DNA from: Bdellovibrionales bacterium Ga0074139
GTDB taxonomy: Bacteria > Bdellovibrionota > Bdellovibrionia > Bdellovibrionales > Bdellovibrionaceae
Length of the DNA: 64,000 nt
Direction: 5' to 3'
Assembly: GCA_001464795.1 (NCBI GenBank)
Contig: LNEB01000014.1
Span: forward strand, 354,658-418,657
Positions within the stretch are counted from its first letter, which is position 1. Each line of letters opens with the position of its first letter. Both the position numbers and the translations under genes were made by a program. Under the pieces are notes generated by a model. It worked only from the letters and a program-made list of their open reading frames with translations, was not told where the DNA came from and searched no databases. Of this stretch, positions 34,068-44,169 are shown piece after piece.

Positions 34068-35677
34068 GTGATGAGATCAATCGACTTCTAGCTTTGCACC
34101 GCTATAATATTTTAGATACACCTGCTGAAAAAGATTTCGATGACATTGTTTTTGTTGCTTCTCAGATATGTAAAGTTCCCATTTCATTGATTTCTTTAAT
34201 TGATTCTAACCGTCAATGGTTCAAATCTAAAATTGGAATCGATGTCGATCAGACCCCCAGGGAAGTGGCTTTCTGTGATCATGCCGTTCGAGGGAATCAA
34301 ACCTTCATTGTCGAAGATACTCATAAAGATGAGCGATTTAAAAATAATCCTTTAGTCACGGCAAACCCAATGATCCGGTTTTATGCTGGAGCATTACTTA
34401 CAACCAAAGATGGCCATAATATTGGTACCCTTTGTGTTATAGATAAAGCTCCACTTAAGCTTACGCCCGAACAAGTGAGCTCTCTTGAAGCACTGGCAAG
34501 ACAAGTCGTCAGCCTCTTTGAATTAAAAAGAAAACTAAAAATTGAAAATGAATTGAATCAAAAAATCGTCGAAAATAAAATTACGATGGATAGTTTTTTT
34601 GAAACATGCCCGTTGATGATGGGAATCGTGCAAGTTAATGGCACTGAAATCATCCACGTCTCTGACAACAAAGCGACGACGGATTTTTTAAAAACCACGA
34701 ATCAATTTTCCTACCCATTGAGCGCCACAAAATTGGGAGCTCCTCAAGAGCACATCAGCTTATGGCTTGAACACTATAAAAAAGCACTCACAAGTAAAGG
34801 TCCTGTTTATTTTAGTTATATCCATGGCGGGCGCTACCTTAAAGCCGTAGTTAATTTAATTTCCAATGAAGATTCACAGCCTCCTAAATTTTCCTACGTT
34901 GTGATTGATGAAACAGAACAAATTCAAGCTCAAAAAGAATCCGAAAATCAAAGAGCTAAAATAGTTCATGGATCAAGACTCACAGCTTTAGGTGAAATGG
35001 CAGGTAGCATTGCCCATGAGATTAATAATCCATTGGCAGTCATTAAGGCTTCGTCTCAGTTGATCGAAATTGAGCTCAAGCGGGAACAAGCAAATTTAAA
35101 TCCAAAATTATTTGAGGTTTTAAAACGTGTTGATACCACTGTTGATCGAATTTCGAAAATTGTAAAAGGCCTAAGATCTTTTGCTCGTGATGGTGAGTCT
35201 GACCCTATGTTGACTTTGAGCCTTAACCAACTTGTTATTGAAGCTTTAGATCTCAGTCAGACTCGCTTTAAAAGCCACGGCATTAAAATCGATTTTTTCT
35301 CTAAGTCGAATGAGTGCTTAGTGACCGGCCGAGCCGTCGAGCTTGTTCAGGTCATCATTAATTTACTGAACAATGCCCATGATGCTGTCGTAGATTCCGC
35401 TGAAAAAGTAGTGAGTATAAAAATTGAAGTTGATCCTGTTTCAGCCTTTCTAACAGTGGAAGATACAGGACCAGGCATTCCCGTCGAAATTGCTGAAAAA
35501 ATTATGGATCCCTTTTTTACCACCAAGCCAATTGGTCAAGGTACTGGTTTGGGGTTAAGCATTTCTAAAGGTATCGTAGAATCTCATCATGGTGAAATCA
35601 GTCACAAAAGGGTCAATAACAAAACTCAATTCAGAGTTCGTTTACCCCTTGCTGAGGCTGCTCAAAAGGCCATTTAA
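34064..35677 (+). CDS. GAF-domain sensor histidine kinase
   Basis: A 537-residue soluble kinase. An N-terminal GAF domain (about 10-155) is of the LDTPAEKDFDDI type common in phytochrome-like kinases, followed by a linker with a PAS-like region (about 175-285). The H box GEMAGSIAHEINNPL carries His318. The N box (NLLNNAHDAV), G1 (DTGPGIP) and G2 (GTGLGLS) follow. There is no membrane segment, so it senses in the cytoplasm. Its start overlaps the receiver gene by 4 bases and it ends in a 4-base overlap with the convergent ctaB. Confidence 0.92.
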   Translation: MSDEINRLLALHRYNILDTPAEKDFDDIVFVASQICKVPISLISLIDSNRQWFKSKIGIDVDQTPREVAFCDHAVRGNQTFIVEDTHKDERFKNNPLVTANPMIRFYAGALLTTKDGHNIGTLCVIDKAPLKLTPEQVSSLEALARQVVSLFELKRKLKIENELNQKIVENKITMDSFFETCPLMMGIVQVNGTEIIHVSDNKATTDFLKTTNQFSYPLSATKLGAPQEHISLWLEHYKKALTSKGPVYFSYIHGGRYLKAVVNLISNEDSQPPKFSYVVIDETEQIQAQKESENQRAKIVHGSRLTALGEMAGSIAHEINNPLAVIKASSQLIEIELKREQANLNPKLFEVLKRVDTTVDRISKIVKGLRSFARDGESDPMLTLSLNQLVIEALDLSQTRFKSHGIKIDFFSKSNECLVTGRAVELVQVIINLLNNAHDAVVDSAEKVVSIKIEVDPVSAFLTVEDTGPGIPVEIAEKIMDPFFTTKPIGQGTGLGLSISKGIVESHHGEISHKRVNNKTQFRVRLPLAEAAQKAI

Positions 35678-36540
35678 AACCAAAGATTCCACTTATCTAA
35701 AGCAGGAACAAAAACGAAAACCAGCACACTGATGTTGATGGCCATAAAGTATCTTAGCCAACCGGATTCACCTTTATTTTTATAAAAGTTTTTTGTTTCA
35801 TAAAAAAGATAAATACAAAAAGGAATCACTGCAAACATGTAAAACCAGCTGGTTTGCAAAAACCATGGTGATAATAAAGCCAGTCCCACATACAAATAAG
35901 TATAGAAAACCATTTGCTGCAAAGTTTTTGTGACCCCAAGTGCGGCTGGCAACGTAGGAACCTGACCTGATCTATAATCATCTTTAAACTTAAGTGCCAG
36001 GGCCCAAAAGTGCGGCATCTGCCATAGGAATAAAATAAAAAATAAGTAAAGGGATTCAGAATTCAACAAATCTGAATTTGTTGCTGCGTAACCAATACTA
36101 ACGGGAAGGGCTCCAGGCAAAGCACCTGGAATAGCAGCATAAATCATTTTTGGTTTCCACCAGTAGGTGTAAAATCCATTATACAAAATAATTGTTAACA
36201 AGCCTAAGGCTGCCGACAAATAGGAAACTTGAACTAAAAGCTGAGTACCACCCAAAATCATGGCCAAAGACAAAATGAATCCAGCTAAGGGCTTCAACCT
36301 TCCCGATGCAATCGGACGATTGGCTGTTCTGGGCATCTTTTGATCAAGCTTGTACTCTTGAACTTGGTTGAGGGCTAGCGAGCCCGAACTTATAAGATAA
36401 AGACCAGCAATAAATTTGAAAAAATGAGCCCAATTCAGCGAGGCCTCAATCACATAGCCGGTCATGTAACCGGCGATGCCTGTCAGAACGACAAATATAA
36501 CGATTCCGAATTTAGTAAGATCATTAAGGAGTTTGAACAC
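35674..36540 (-). CDS. ctaB: Protoheme IX farnesyltransferase (heme O synthase)
   Basis: A 288-residue UbiA-family enzyme that attaches farnesyl to protoheme for heme O/A of the oxidase. The signature NQVQEYKLDQKMPRTANRP occurs near 59-77, and a second Asp-containing region (KFKDDYRSGQVPTLP) near 183. About nine membrane helices. The start is GTG at 36540. It closes the oxidase operon, 7 bases after coxD. Confidence 0.93.
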   Translation of the reverse strand: MFKLLNDLTKFGIVIFVVLTGIAGYMTGYVIEASLNWAHFFKFIAGLYLISSGSLALNQVQEYKLDQKMPRTANRPIASGRLKPLAGFILSLAMILGGTQLLVQVSYLSAALGLLTIILYNGFYTYWWKPKMIYAAIPGALPGALPVSIGYAATNSDLLNSESLYLFFILFLWQMPHFWALALKFKDDYRSGQVPTLPAALGVTKTLQQMVFYTYLYVGLALLSPWFLQTSWFYMFAVIPFCIYLFYETKNFYKNKGESGWLRYFMAINISVLVFVFVPALDKWNLWF

Positions 36541-36547
36541 TCAGATC

Positions 36548-36847
36548 TTATAGCGTGCTAAAAGATTTTATACGAGTCCAAATATCAACATACGAGAAAG
36601 CAAACAGTAAAATCAGAAAGAAAAACCCTGAGCCAAAAATCACTCTGTTTGTCATATTGTCATATTTCAAATGCATAAAATAAAGAAGAACCAAGGAAGC
36701 TTTAACAGCTGCAATTAAAAAGGCCACCGGCCCAGCAAGTGCGCCCATTTTCATTTCATGGAAAACGACTGTTAATATTGTTAAAAGTACCAGTCCGCCT
36801 GCCACTTTGAAGTAAGTCTTAAGTGGCATTACATGATGTTCGCTCAT
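36548..36847 (-). CDS. coxD: Cytochrome c oxidase subunit IV (CoxD/CtaF-like)
   Basis: A 99-residue protein with three membrane helices of the prokaryotic COX4 type (for example AAVKASLVLLYFMHLKYD). It stabilises the CuB site region of the oxidase. It lies 9 bases after coxC and 7 bases before ctaB. Confidence 0.88.
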   Translation of the reverse strand: MSEHHVMPLKTYFKVAGGLVLLTILTVVFHEMKMGALAGPVAFLIAAVKASLVLLYFMHLKYDNMTNRVIFGSGFFFLILLFAFSYVDIWTRIKSFSTL

Positions 36848-36856
36848 CGATAACTC

Positions 36857-37513
36857 CTAACCAACTAAGTAAAGTAAAGGGAATAAGAAAATCCAAATTA
36901 AATCCACGATATGCCAAAAAATTCCAACACCTTCGACAGGCGTGTAATAGTTTGCATTAAAATCTCCACGTTTTGTTCTGTAAGCCAGCCATGAAATAAG
37001 AATCATTCCTATAACCACATGCAAACCATGAAGACCCGTCATGCAAAAATAAAGACCGAAATACATTCCAAGGTTTTGACTAGTGGCACCTACAGTTTCA
37101 GGATTTAAAAACTTACCAGGCAAAAAACCAGTTTCAAATTTGCTAGCGTATTCAAAGTATTTAACAACCAAGAAGATGCCCGCAAGAACCAAAGTGGCAA
37201 TCAAGTTCCAGAACGCTTTGTTAGATTTATTGATCTGATTATAGTAAATTCCAAGGGCCATCGTTAATGATGATGCGATTAAAACCAAAGTGTTAAAGAA
37301 TCCCATTTTCCAGCTAAGTTGTTTGGCACCCTCAGCAAACATTTCAGGGTAGATTTGATGAAAAATGGCGTAAGCTACAAACAAACCACCGAACATCAAA
37401 ATCTCGGTCACCATGAACAGCCAGATTCCCTCTTTGTCACTTTCATATTCATGTTGAGCACTATCAAAGTGGTGTGAATGATGATGAGCAGTTGCAGAAT
37501 GATTAGTAGTCAT
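36857..37513 (-). CDS. coxC: Cytochrome c oxidase subunit III
   Basis: A subunit III of about 218 residues with a His-rich N-terminus (HHHSHHFD) then five or so membrane helices, including [15 protein letters not shown] and [11 protein letters not shown]. The frame opens with GTG at 37522, but an ATG at 37513 has AGGTGG six bases before it and is preferred. It overlaps the end of coxA by 11 bases. Confidence 0.93.
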   Translation of the reverse strand: MTTNHSATAHHHSHHFDSAQHEYESDKEGIWLFMVTEILMFGGLFVAYAIFHQIYPEMFAEGAKQLSWKMGFFNTLVLIASSLTMALGIYYNQINKSNKAFWNLIATLVLAGIFLVVKYFEYASKFETGFLPGKFLNPETVGATSQNLGMYFGLYFCMTGLHGLHVVIGMILISWLAYRTKRGDFNANYYTPVEGVGIFWHIVDLIWIFLFPLLYLVG

Positions 37514-39092
37514 AAGGTCCACCTGTCACAGTTGGTTTTTTATCAAAGTTGAAATGCGGAGGAGGAGACGAAGTTTGCCACTCGAGTGTTTTTGCACCCC
37601 ATGGATTAGCAGGAGCTTTAGGACCTGATATGATTCCACGAATAATTACATACAAGGCTAAGAAGAAACCAGCTGCGATCATCCAAGAACCAATGGTGGA
37701 AATTTTATTCAAAGATTCATAAGCAGGGATATAATCAAAATATCTTCGAGGCATTCCCATCGCGCCCAAAATAAATTGTGGGAAAAATGTAACGTTAAAT
37801 CCAATAAATATAAGAACAAAAGTTAAACGAGCTAATCCTTCATTGTACATTTTCCCGAACATCTTCGGGAACCAGTAGTAGAAGCCACCCATGATGGCCA
37901 TCAAGGTTCCACCCACCATCACATAGTGAAAGTGTGCCACAACAAAGTAAGTATCATGGAAGTGAACATCCACACCCAAAGTTGCAAGCATAATTCCTGT
38001 CACTCCACCGATGGCGAACAGAAATAAAAATCCCAGTGCATATAGCATGGGAGATTCGAAGGAAACAGAACCCTTATAAAGTGTCGCAAGCCAGTTAAAC
38101 ATTTTAATGGCTGTGGGTACGCCCACAAGCATTGTGATAAAAGAAAAAATCACACCGGCAATTTCAGACTGGCCGGAAACAAACATGTGATGTCCCCAAA
38201 CGATAAAGGATACCGCTGCAATTCCTAGTGATGAGAAAGCGATAGCCTTGTAACCGAAAATTGTTTTTCTTGAAAATGCAGAAATGAGTTCTGAGATAAT
38301 TCCCATGGCAGGTAAAATCATAATGTACACGGCAGGGTGGGAATAGAACCAAAAGAAGTGCTGGAATAATACTGGATCTCCACCCAACTTTGGATCGAAA
38401 ATTCCGATTCCTAGAACTCTTTCAGCGACTAATAATAATAAAGTAATTCCAAGAACGGGTGTTGCGATAACTTGGATGATGGCTGTTGAGTAAAGTGACC
38501 AAACAAACAATGGCATATCAAACATGCTCATGCCAGGGGCTCTGAGTTTATGAGTCGTTACGATAAAATTTAATCCCGTAAGAATGGAGCTCATACCCAT
38601 GATGAAAGCAGCAAGTACGATCGTGATCACCGCAGTGCCCGTTTTGATCGAGTAAGGTGTATAGAAAGTCCAACCCGTATCAATCTTAGTTGTGAACAAA
38701 GTAGTAAAAGCTAAAATTGCACCGAACATGAAAACATACCAGCTTGCCAAGTTAAGCCGTGGGAAGGCCACGTCGGCTGCACCGATTTGCAGAGGCAGAA
38801 AGAAGTTTCCTAGGATGGCTGGAATTCCAGGAACGATCACCATGAAAACCATGATGGCCCCGTGATAAGTCAGCACCTGATTGTAGGTGTCAGCCGAAAA
38901 TAAAGTTGGCCCCGGAGAGAAAAGTTCCAGTCTGATAAGCATCGCCATGATACCACCGACAAGGAAGAAAAATAAAATCGCGATCATGTACATCAAGCCG
39001 ATTCGCTTATGATCAAGACTGAATAGCCATGATTTAATACCGCTAAATTCGGTCAGGTAATTAACATTGGGGTTGGTTGAAGCTGTTCCCAT
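37503..39092 (-). CDS. coxA: Cytochrome c oxidase subunit I
   Basis: A 529-residue catalytic subunit with 12 membrane helices. Heme and copper ligands are visible: TYHGAIMVF for the low-spin heme His, [10 protein letters not shown] with CuB His and the cross-linked Tyr, WGHHMF with the two CuB His, and [13 protein letters not shown] with the two axial His near the end. It reduces oxygen to water and pumps protons in the inner membrane. It sits between coxB and coxC in the usual order. Confidence 0.97.
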   Translation of the reverse strand: MGTASTNPNVNYLTEFSGIKSWLFSLDHKRIGLMYMIAILFFFLVGGIMAMLIRLELFSPGPTLFSADTYNQVLTYHGAIMVFMVIVPGIPAILGNFFLPLQIGAADVAFPRLNLASWYVFMFGAILAFTTLFTTKIDTGWTFYTPYSIKTGTAVITIVLAAFIMGMSSILTGLNFIVTTHKLRAPGMSMFDMPLFVWSLYSTAIIQVIATPVLGITLLLLVAERVLGIGIFDPKLGGDPVLFQHFFWFYSHPAVYIMILPAMGIISELISAFSRKTIFGYKAIAFSSLGIAAVSFIVWGHHMFVSGQSEIAGVIFSFITMLVGVPTAIKMFNWLATLYKGSVSFESPMLYALGFLFLFAIGGVTGIMLATLGVDVHFHDTYFVVAHFHYVMVGGTLMAIMGGFYYWFPKMFGKMYNEGLARLTFVLIFIGFNVTFFPQFILGAMGMPRRYFDYIPAYESLNKISTIGSWMIAAGFFLALYVIIRGIISGPKAPANPWGAKTLEWQTSSPPPHFNFDKKPTVTGGPYDY

Positions 39093-39110
39093 TTTTAGTA
39101 TCCCTCTTTT

Positions 39111-40064
39111 TTATTTAAGACCTTTTATATATTCAATCAATGCAGTGAGTTCGACTTCGCTTAATTGTCCCTGGAAGGAAGGCATAATGTTAGGATTATA
39201 ACCTTTAACAACTCGGGCATTAGGGTTCAAAATTGATTCACGTGTGTATTCTTCGTTCAAAGCAATGTCGCCGCTGGAAGTATTTCTTTGCTGGCCCCAC
39301 TGATTCCAAAGTGCTGGTCCCACTTTTACATTTGCATCAGCCACCGAGTGGCAAGAAGCACAGGCTTTGACTTGGAAAATTTTAGCTCCGCGCTCTGCCA
39401 ATGGAAGTGTGCTAACTTTTGACTCTTCTTCCAACCATGCATCAAATTCTTGCTGCGTCACAACCTTCAAAGTTCCGATCATGCCAGAGTGCTGAGTTCC
39501 ACAGTATTCTGTACAGAAAATGTGGAATTCACCCAATTTGTTAGAGTTAAACCATAAAGTCGAATAACGACCAGGAACAGTATCTTGTTTGATTCGAAAG
39601 CTGGGTACGTAGAAACTGTGCAGAACATCTTTTGATGTCATAATCAATTTCACATCTGTGTCGATAGGAACCATGACCAAGTTAGAAGTCGCAGCTCCTG
39701 ATTTGTACTGCGCTTCCCAAGCCCATTGCTTACCAAAGATATGAATCTCAAGAGCATTTTCGGGCATTTTTCTCATGTCATGGTAAACACTCCAGCCCCA
39801 AGCGAACATGATCAAAAATAAAACAAGTGGAATAAAGGACCACAAAAATTCCAAAAAGTTATTGTGAGTAATTCTGGGAGTTTTATCGTTTTCAGATTTA
39901 CGTTTGTACTTCACGACGAAGTAAATCATTCCACCGATTAGTATTATGCACGCAATTAAGCTTGAGATTAATAAAAACGAATAGAGATTATCCACTCGTT
40001 GCGCGATATCTGTCGCTGGCGTCGGCATAAAAGATTGGGCCTGAACTAAATTGAGCCAAAACAT
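39111..40064 (-). CDS. coxB: Cytochrome c oxidase subunit II with fused cytochrome c domain (caa3 type)
   Basis: A 317-residue subunit with two N-terminal membrane helices (about 28-52 and 72-95), a CuA domain (His149; Cys184, Glu186, Cys188, His192 and Met195) and a C-terminal cytochrome c with CASCH (235-239) and a Met ligand near the end (IMPSFQG). The fused heme c makes this a caa3-type oxidase. It is the second copper protein after SCO in the operon. Confidence 0.96.
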   Translation of the reverse strand: MFWLNLVQAQSFMPTPATDIAQRVDNLYSFLLISSLIACIILIGGMIYFVVKYKRKSENDKTPRITHNNFLEFLWSFIPLVLFLIMFAWGWSVYHDMRKMPENALEIHIFGKQWAWEAQYKSGAATSNLVMVPIDTDVKLIMTSKDVLHSFYVPSFRIKQDTVPGRYSTLWFNSNKLGEFHIFCTEYCGTQHSGMIGTLKVVTQQEFDAWLEEESKVSTLPLAERGAKIFQVKACASCHSVADANVKVGPALWNQWGQQRNTSSGDIALNEEYTRESILNPNARVVKGYNPNIMPSFQGQLSEVELTALIEYIKGLK

Positions 40065-40082
40065 TTCGAATCTCCTTAAAAA

Positions 40083-40922
40083 TTACACCCTTTTATCAGC
40101 TTTAAAAGATCTTATCCATACAGGTACTAACCAAAAAGCTAAAATCAAAATCGTTAATAATGCAGCCACTTTCATTAACTGGAACGCGGCTAGCGTGTAC
40201 TCACTTTTGTGTGGGTTATACTGAAAGCAATAAAGAATAAGGCTATCAATCAAATTTCCAACCTTACCTTCAGAAGCTTCGTTCAAAGCGAGTTTAATAT
40301 CCTTAGGTTCGAAAACGATTCCAGGCAGATAGCGAGATATTTTTCCATCAGGAGAAACAATGATAGCCGCCGAAGCATGGGACCATTCTTTGGTTTCTTC
40401 GCTCCATTTAAAATCAAAACCAATACTATTCGTGAATTTTTTAACTGTATCTTCAGAGGCTGTTAAAAAATGCCACCCAGCTTCACTGCCAGGACGATTA
40501 TACATCTTCATATAATTTTCTTTTTTATTCTTCGCTAAGTCCGGCGTTTCTTTTGAATCGAAAGAAACGGCGACCACATCGTATTTTTCGCCCGTGGTCC
40601 AATCAAGACCCTTCAAACCATCAGTTAAACCATTCAAGTGGAAATTACATAAACCGGGGCAGCTGTAATAAACAGGACTAATAATGATTGGCTTTTTTCC
40701 GCCTAAATAATTGGCCAGCGTCACAGAACGGCCATTTTCATCAGCAAATGGCAAAGTAAGATCTAACTGATCACCTAATTTTTCTTTAATCCCCACGCCG
40801 ATCAACTGCTCAGGAACTTCAGCCGCCACTTTTGGTTCCGGTTCTTGAGAATAGGGCTTGGGGGCGTTGTTCGCCGACCAAGAAACACTCGTCATCAAGA
40901 TCAAGAGCCATTGCATAATCAT
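40083..40922 (-). CDS. SCO1/SenC-family copper chaperone
   Basis: A 279-residue thioredoxin-fold protein that loads copper into the CuA site. The metal-binding CPGLC holds Cys88 and Cys92, and His182 lies in WSHASAAIIV. A signal peptide starts the protein and a C-terminal membrane helix (about 250-272) anchors it, which is less usual than the N-terminal anchor of most SCO proteins. It lies between the cytochrome c gene (13 bases) and coxB (18 bases). Confidence 0.92.
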   Translation of the reverse strand: MIMQWLLILMTSVSWSANNAPKPYSQEPEPKVAAEVPEQLIGVGIKEKLGDQLDLTLPFADENGRSVTLANYLGGKKPIIISPVYYSCPGLCNFHLNGLTDGLKGLDWTTGEKYDVVAVSFDSKETPDLAKNKKENYMKMYNRPGSEAGWHFLTASEDTVKKFTNSIGFDFKWSEETKEWSHASAAIIVSPDGKISRYLPGIVFEPKDIKLALNEASEGKVGNLIDSLILYCFQYNPHKSEYTLAAFQLMKVAALLTILILAFWLVPVWIRSFKADKRV

Positions 40923-40935
40923 TTAATAGTCTTCT

Positions 40936-41475
40936 TTACTTTGCTGTCTTAGCAAACTCAGCGATTGCAACTGGATCATTATCGCCTTTGTTTTGAGTTA
41001 TTGAATTCACGTAATGAACAAGAGCCCAACGATCAGCCGCTTTAAAGTGTGCGTAGGAAGCCATTGAGCCCCCTGCGATGCCTTCTTGAAGAACTTTAAA
41101 CTGTGCAATCAGACCCGCACCCTTTTTCCACTGACCTTCAATAAGGTTGCGAGGCTTTGGATTAAGACCTTGCCCTGCTGCTCCGTCACCTGCACCAGTG
41201 GCGCCGTGGCACATAGCACAGTTTGCCGAGTATAACTTTTGACCGTGAGCTATTAAATCTTCAGAGCCCACCCAGGGTTCAGAAACGCTGGCGATATCAA
41301 AAGGAGCTTTACCATCCACCAATTCAACTGGCGCACGAGGATCGACAACTTTTTCACCTAAATCGACACCTTTGTGAACCACAACTGTGTAAATGAAAAA
41401 TACAAAAACAAAAGCCATTGAAAACATAAAGGCCACAAGGCCACCATGATTATGACTGTCCTTATTTTCAGACAT
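40936..41475 (-). CDS. Membrane-anchored monoheme cytochrome c
   Basis: A 179-residue protein with one N-terminal helix (about 13-33) and a class I cytochrome c domain with CAMCH (86-90) and a distal Met in GGSMASYAHF. It is the first gene of the oxidase operon and the likely electron donor or an additional subunit. In relatives with Alternative Complex III a similar gene (ActE) precedes sco and coxBACD, but no other act genes are here. Confidence 0.9.
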   Translation of the reverse strand: MSENKDSHNHGGLVAFMFSMAFVFVFFIYTVVVHKGVDLGEKVVDPRAPVELVDGKAPFDIASVSEPWVGSEDLIAHGQKLYSANCAMCHGATGAGDGAAGQGLNPKPRNLIEGQWKKGAGLIAQFKVLQEGIAGGSMASYAHFKAADRWALVHYVNSITQNKGDNDPVAIAEFAKTAK

Positions 41476-41525
41476 TGCAAACTCCTGATAAGTAATACTT
41501 GATATGTAGCGTAAGAGAGCTCTCC

Positions 41526-41554
41526 ATTCAACAAATAGTGGTGGTAATTGTCAA
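41526..41554 (-). promoter_or_regulatory. Candidate sigma-70-type promoter of the oxidase operon
   Basis: On the minus strand TTGACA (41554-41549) is followed after 17 bases by TTGAAT (41531-41526), a perfect -35 and a four-of-six -10. It lies 50 to 80 bases upstream of the cytochrome c start at 41475, directly after the stop of the acyl-CoA synthetase gene. Confidence 0.45.
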
Positions 41555-43054
41555 TTATCGCGATGTTCCCAGTTCTCGTTTTAAGACTTTTCCAGCCCCC
41601 GACTTAGGTAACTCTTGAATCCATAAAAAGCTTTTCGGGATCTTAAACTTGGCAAGATTTTTTGAGCAATGCTCACGAAGTTGTTCCGTATTGAAATCCT
41701 TCTTTTCCGAACTGACATATGCCACACCGGACTCTCCCCACTTTTCATCAGGAACACCAATGACGGCCACTTCTTTCACCCAAGTTAGTTGTGAAATAAC
41801 TTGCTCGACCTCGGCGGGGTAGACGTTCTCTCCGCCCGATTTGAACATGTCTTTTTGTCGACCCACGATGTAAAAAAACCCTTCCGAGTCTTGGCGAACA
41901 AGATCACCAGTTTTGAGCCAGTCCCCTTGGAAGGTTTGCTGTGTGGCTTCGGGGTGATTCCAGTAACCCAACATACAGGCTGGGCCACGCAACCAAAGTT
42001 CACCAATTTGATTGGCCTGCACATTTTGACCCTTTTCATCAACAACCTTCGTTTCAATATAGGCATTGGCAAAACCGACGGAGCCCATCTTTCGAACAGA
42101 GTCCGTTTCATTTAAAGAAAAAACATTGGGTCCAAATTCTGTTAACCCGTAGCCCTGCCTAACGGGAATGTTTTTTTGATTCCATACTTGGATTAAATCG
42201 AGGGAAAGGGGTTCACCACCCACGATGGCATAACGGATTGTGGATAACTCAGAACTTTGAAACTTAGATGACTGAGCCATTAGGGCCATGGTCGTAGGAA
42301 CTCCAAAAAGTAAAGTGGCTTGATACTTTTCACTTAAACTTAAAATCTGATCGGCTACGAATTTTTGAGTTAAAATAATGCAAGCTCCACGACTGAAAAA
42401 CGGAGTTGTGAGCACATTCCAACCACCTGTGTGAAAAAGTGGTAAAAAAGTAACAGCGACATCATTCTGAGTAATATTAAGTCTCATGCTGGTGCTGATG
42501 GAATTCCAAAATAAACCCCCATGAGAAATCATCGCCCCTTTGGGTCGCCCGGTCGTACCCGAAGTATAAATAATCATGGCCGGATCATTTTCTTCGGCTA
42601 AAAATTCAGAAAAACCTTCAGTATTTTCAGAATTTTTTTGTAGTTCTGAAATATTTAATGTGGGTTTGAAGAAACCCACTTCAGTAAAAGTTTCTTTCAC
42701 CAATGCTTCGAATTCGGAATCATGGACAACCAGTTGTGGATCCGCATCTTTAAAAATGTAGCTCAATTCTTTTGCTGTAAGCCTGTAATTAACAGGGACT
42801 AATATGGCACCCAATCGAGAGACAGAAAAAAATAAGTTAATGACGGATAAATTATTTTGTCCCACATAAATAATCCGATCACCTTTTTTAATGCGAAAAT
42901 TCTTAACTAAAAATCCAGCCGCTGCTTTTGCCTTCTTAAAAAACACGGAATAGGACCAAGCTTCATGGCTATCACCATCAATAAGCGCAATTCGCTGTGG
43001 AGAATGGGTACTCCAAATTTGAAGCCAGTCGTGTATAACTTTCATGAAGCTCAT
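41555..43054 (-). CDS. Long-chain/medium-chain acyl-CoA synthetase (AMP-forming)
   Basis: A 499-residue adenylate-forming ligase that activates a carboxylic acid with ATP and CoA. The P-loop YTSGTTGRPKG is at 163-173, then GELWLRGP, a GRQKDMFKSGGENVYPAEVE hinge and the C-terminal catalytic Lys489 (GAGKVLKRE). The GGENVYP type is that of acyl-CoA synthetases with a broad or unknown acid. It is divergent from a hydrolase gene with a 125-base region and its stop abuts the oxidase promoter. Linked to FabG, FabH-like and hydrolases, it may feed a specialised lipid pathway. Confidence 0.92.
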   Translation of the reverse strand: MSFMKVIHDWLQIWSTHSPQRIALIDGDSHEAWSYSVFFKKAKAAAGFLVKNFRIKKGDRIIYVGQNNLSVINLFFSVSRLGAILVPVNYRLTAKELSYIFKDADPQLVVHDSEFEALVKETFTEVGFFKPTLNISELQKNSENTEGFSEFLAEENDPAMIIYTSGTTGRPKGAMISHGGLFWNSISTSMRLNITQNDVAVTFLPLFHTGGWNVLTTPFFSRGACIILTQKFVADQILSLSEKYQATLLFGVPTTMALMAQSSKFQSSELSTIRYAIVGGEPLSLDLIQVWNQKNIPVRQGYGLTEFGPNVFSLNETDSVRKMGSVGFANAYIETKVVDEKGQNVQANQIGELWLRGPACMLGYWNHPEATQQTFQGDWLKTGDLVRQDSEGFFYIVGRQKDMFKSGGENVYPAEVEQVISQLTWVKEVAVIGVPDEKWGESGVAYVSSEKKDFNTEQLREHCSKNLAKFKIPKSFLWIQELPKSGAGKVLKRELGTSR

Positions 43055-43179
43055 TTACTTCACTTATGAATAGAGCATCAACTCTATATAATGCATCGCA
43101 ATATCTTTTTTCTAGAGCAAATATTTGACACCCCCCCGGGGTCCAACAGATACCACCCTAGGGACCATCAAGGGGGCTT

Positions 43180-44148
43180 ATGAGAATCTTCGCATTATCG
43201 ATTCTATTATTATGTTCAGTTTATTCCGCTGGATCTTTTGCAAATCCACAAACACAAGCGGGCCTGATCGAAATCAACGGACGAAAACTTTACGTTGAGT
43301 ACAATCGTGCACAAAAAAACAAACCCACAATCATTTTTTTAAACGGACTGACCTACAGCACTCGAAATTGGCTCGCTGTCGCAAGCCCACTAGCAGCTCA
43401 AGGTTACGGAATTGTTTTATTTGATTTTTATGGAATGGGAACAACACTTCTTTCCAACCCCTTACCTAAAGGACCGATTCCTTACACTCAACAAGCTTTA
43501 GATCTAAGAACTCTGGTAAAAAAATTAAACCTTAGACCGCCTTATAACTTTGTGGGCCTTTCCTATGGTGGTGGAATTCTAGCTGCCTATACGGCTGCCT
43601 TCCCAAGAGAAGTTAAAAATTTAATCATGATTGCCCCTTACACAGAGTTTTTGCAGTCTCAAAAAGAGCTGATCCAAAAACAAATTAAATACACTCGGCA
43701 AACATTTCCTTTCAATCCAGCCACTGACGAGGAACTCACTGATTTTTTTATTCGACAAATGGTTTACTCCACCTATCCCTTGGCAGAAATTTCTAGTGTA
43801 GAAAACCCTTACAAGCTCGAGGGAATCACTCGCATTGTTCAAGGAATTAGAACTTACCAACCCATTGAACAAACCCAAGCCTTACCACCTAAATCTTTGC
43901 ATTTAATTCTAGCGGAAAAAGATCAATACATTCCGAAAGAAATTTTTCAAAATTATTGGAATCAAGTTCCTCAGTCAGCGAAAGCCAGCCGAGTCATCGT
44001 ACAATTTTCTGAGCATAAACTACCTGATGTATTTCCAAGATTTACCTCTCAGCTCATTAAATCAATTGTGGATGGACAACCAGCGCTTTTCAAAGGCGAC
44101 ACTTATGTTGCAAATCCATTGAATTTTGATTTTAAAAAAGCACGTTAA
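43180..44148 (+). CDS. Exported alpha/beta hydrolase
   Basis: A 322-residue exported hydrolase. Signal peptide about 1-21 (cut near SFANP). The fold is visible in FLNGLTYS, FDFYGMG and the nucleophile Ser128 (GLSYGGG). Asp is in AEKDQYIP and His in SEHKLPD. The RBS AAGGGGG lies just upstream of the ATG. It is followed after 21 bases by a second hydrolase gene. Substrate unknown. Confidence 0.85.
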   Translation: MRIFALSILLLCSVYSAGSFANPQTQAGLIEINGRKLYVEYNRAQKNKPTIIFLNGLTYSTRNWLAVASPLAAQGYGIVLFDFYGMGTTLLSNPLPKGPIPYTQQALDLRTLVKKLNLRPPYNFVGLSYGGGILAAYTAAFPREVKNLIMIAPYTEFLQSQKELIQKQIKYTRQTFPFNPATDEELTDFFIRQMVYSTYPLAEISSVENPYKLEGITRIVQGIRTYQPIEQTQALPPKSLHLILAEKDQYIPKEIFQNYWNQVPQSAKASRVIVQFSEHKLPDVFPRFTSQLIKSIVDGQPALFKGDTYVANPLNFDFKKAR

Positions 44149-44169
44149 TTTTCACTAAAGGGGTTAGCC

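Noticed and set aside
38164..38352. Small frames on the oxidase genes in other reading frames
   Set aside because: They lie inside coxA, which has full family motifs, and have no start signals or domains.
43125..43153. TTGACA as promoter of the exported hydrolase
   Set aside because: No acceptable -10 is found at 16 to 18 bases. The best hexamer matches three of six.
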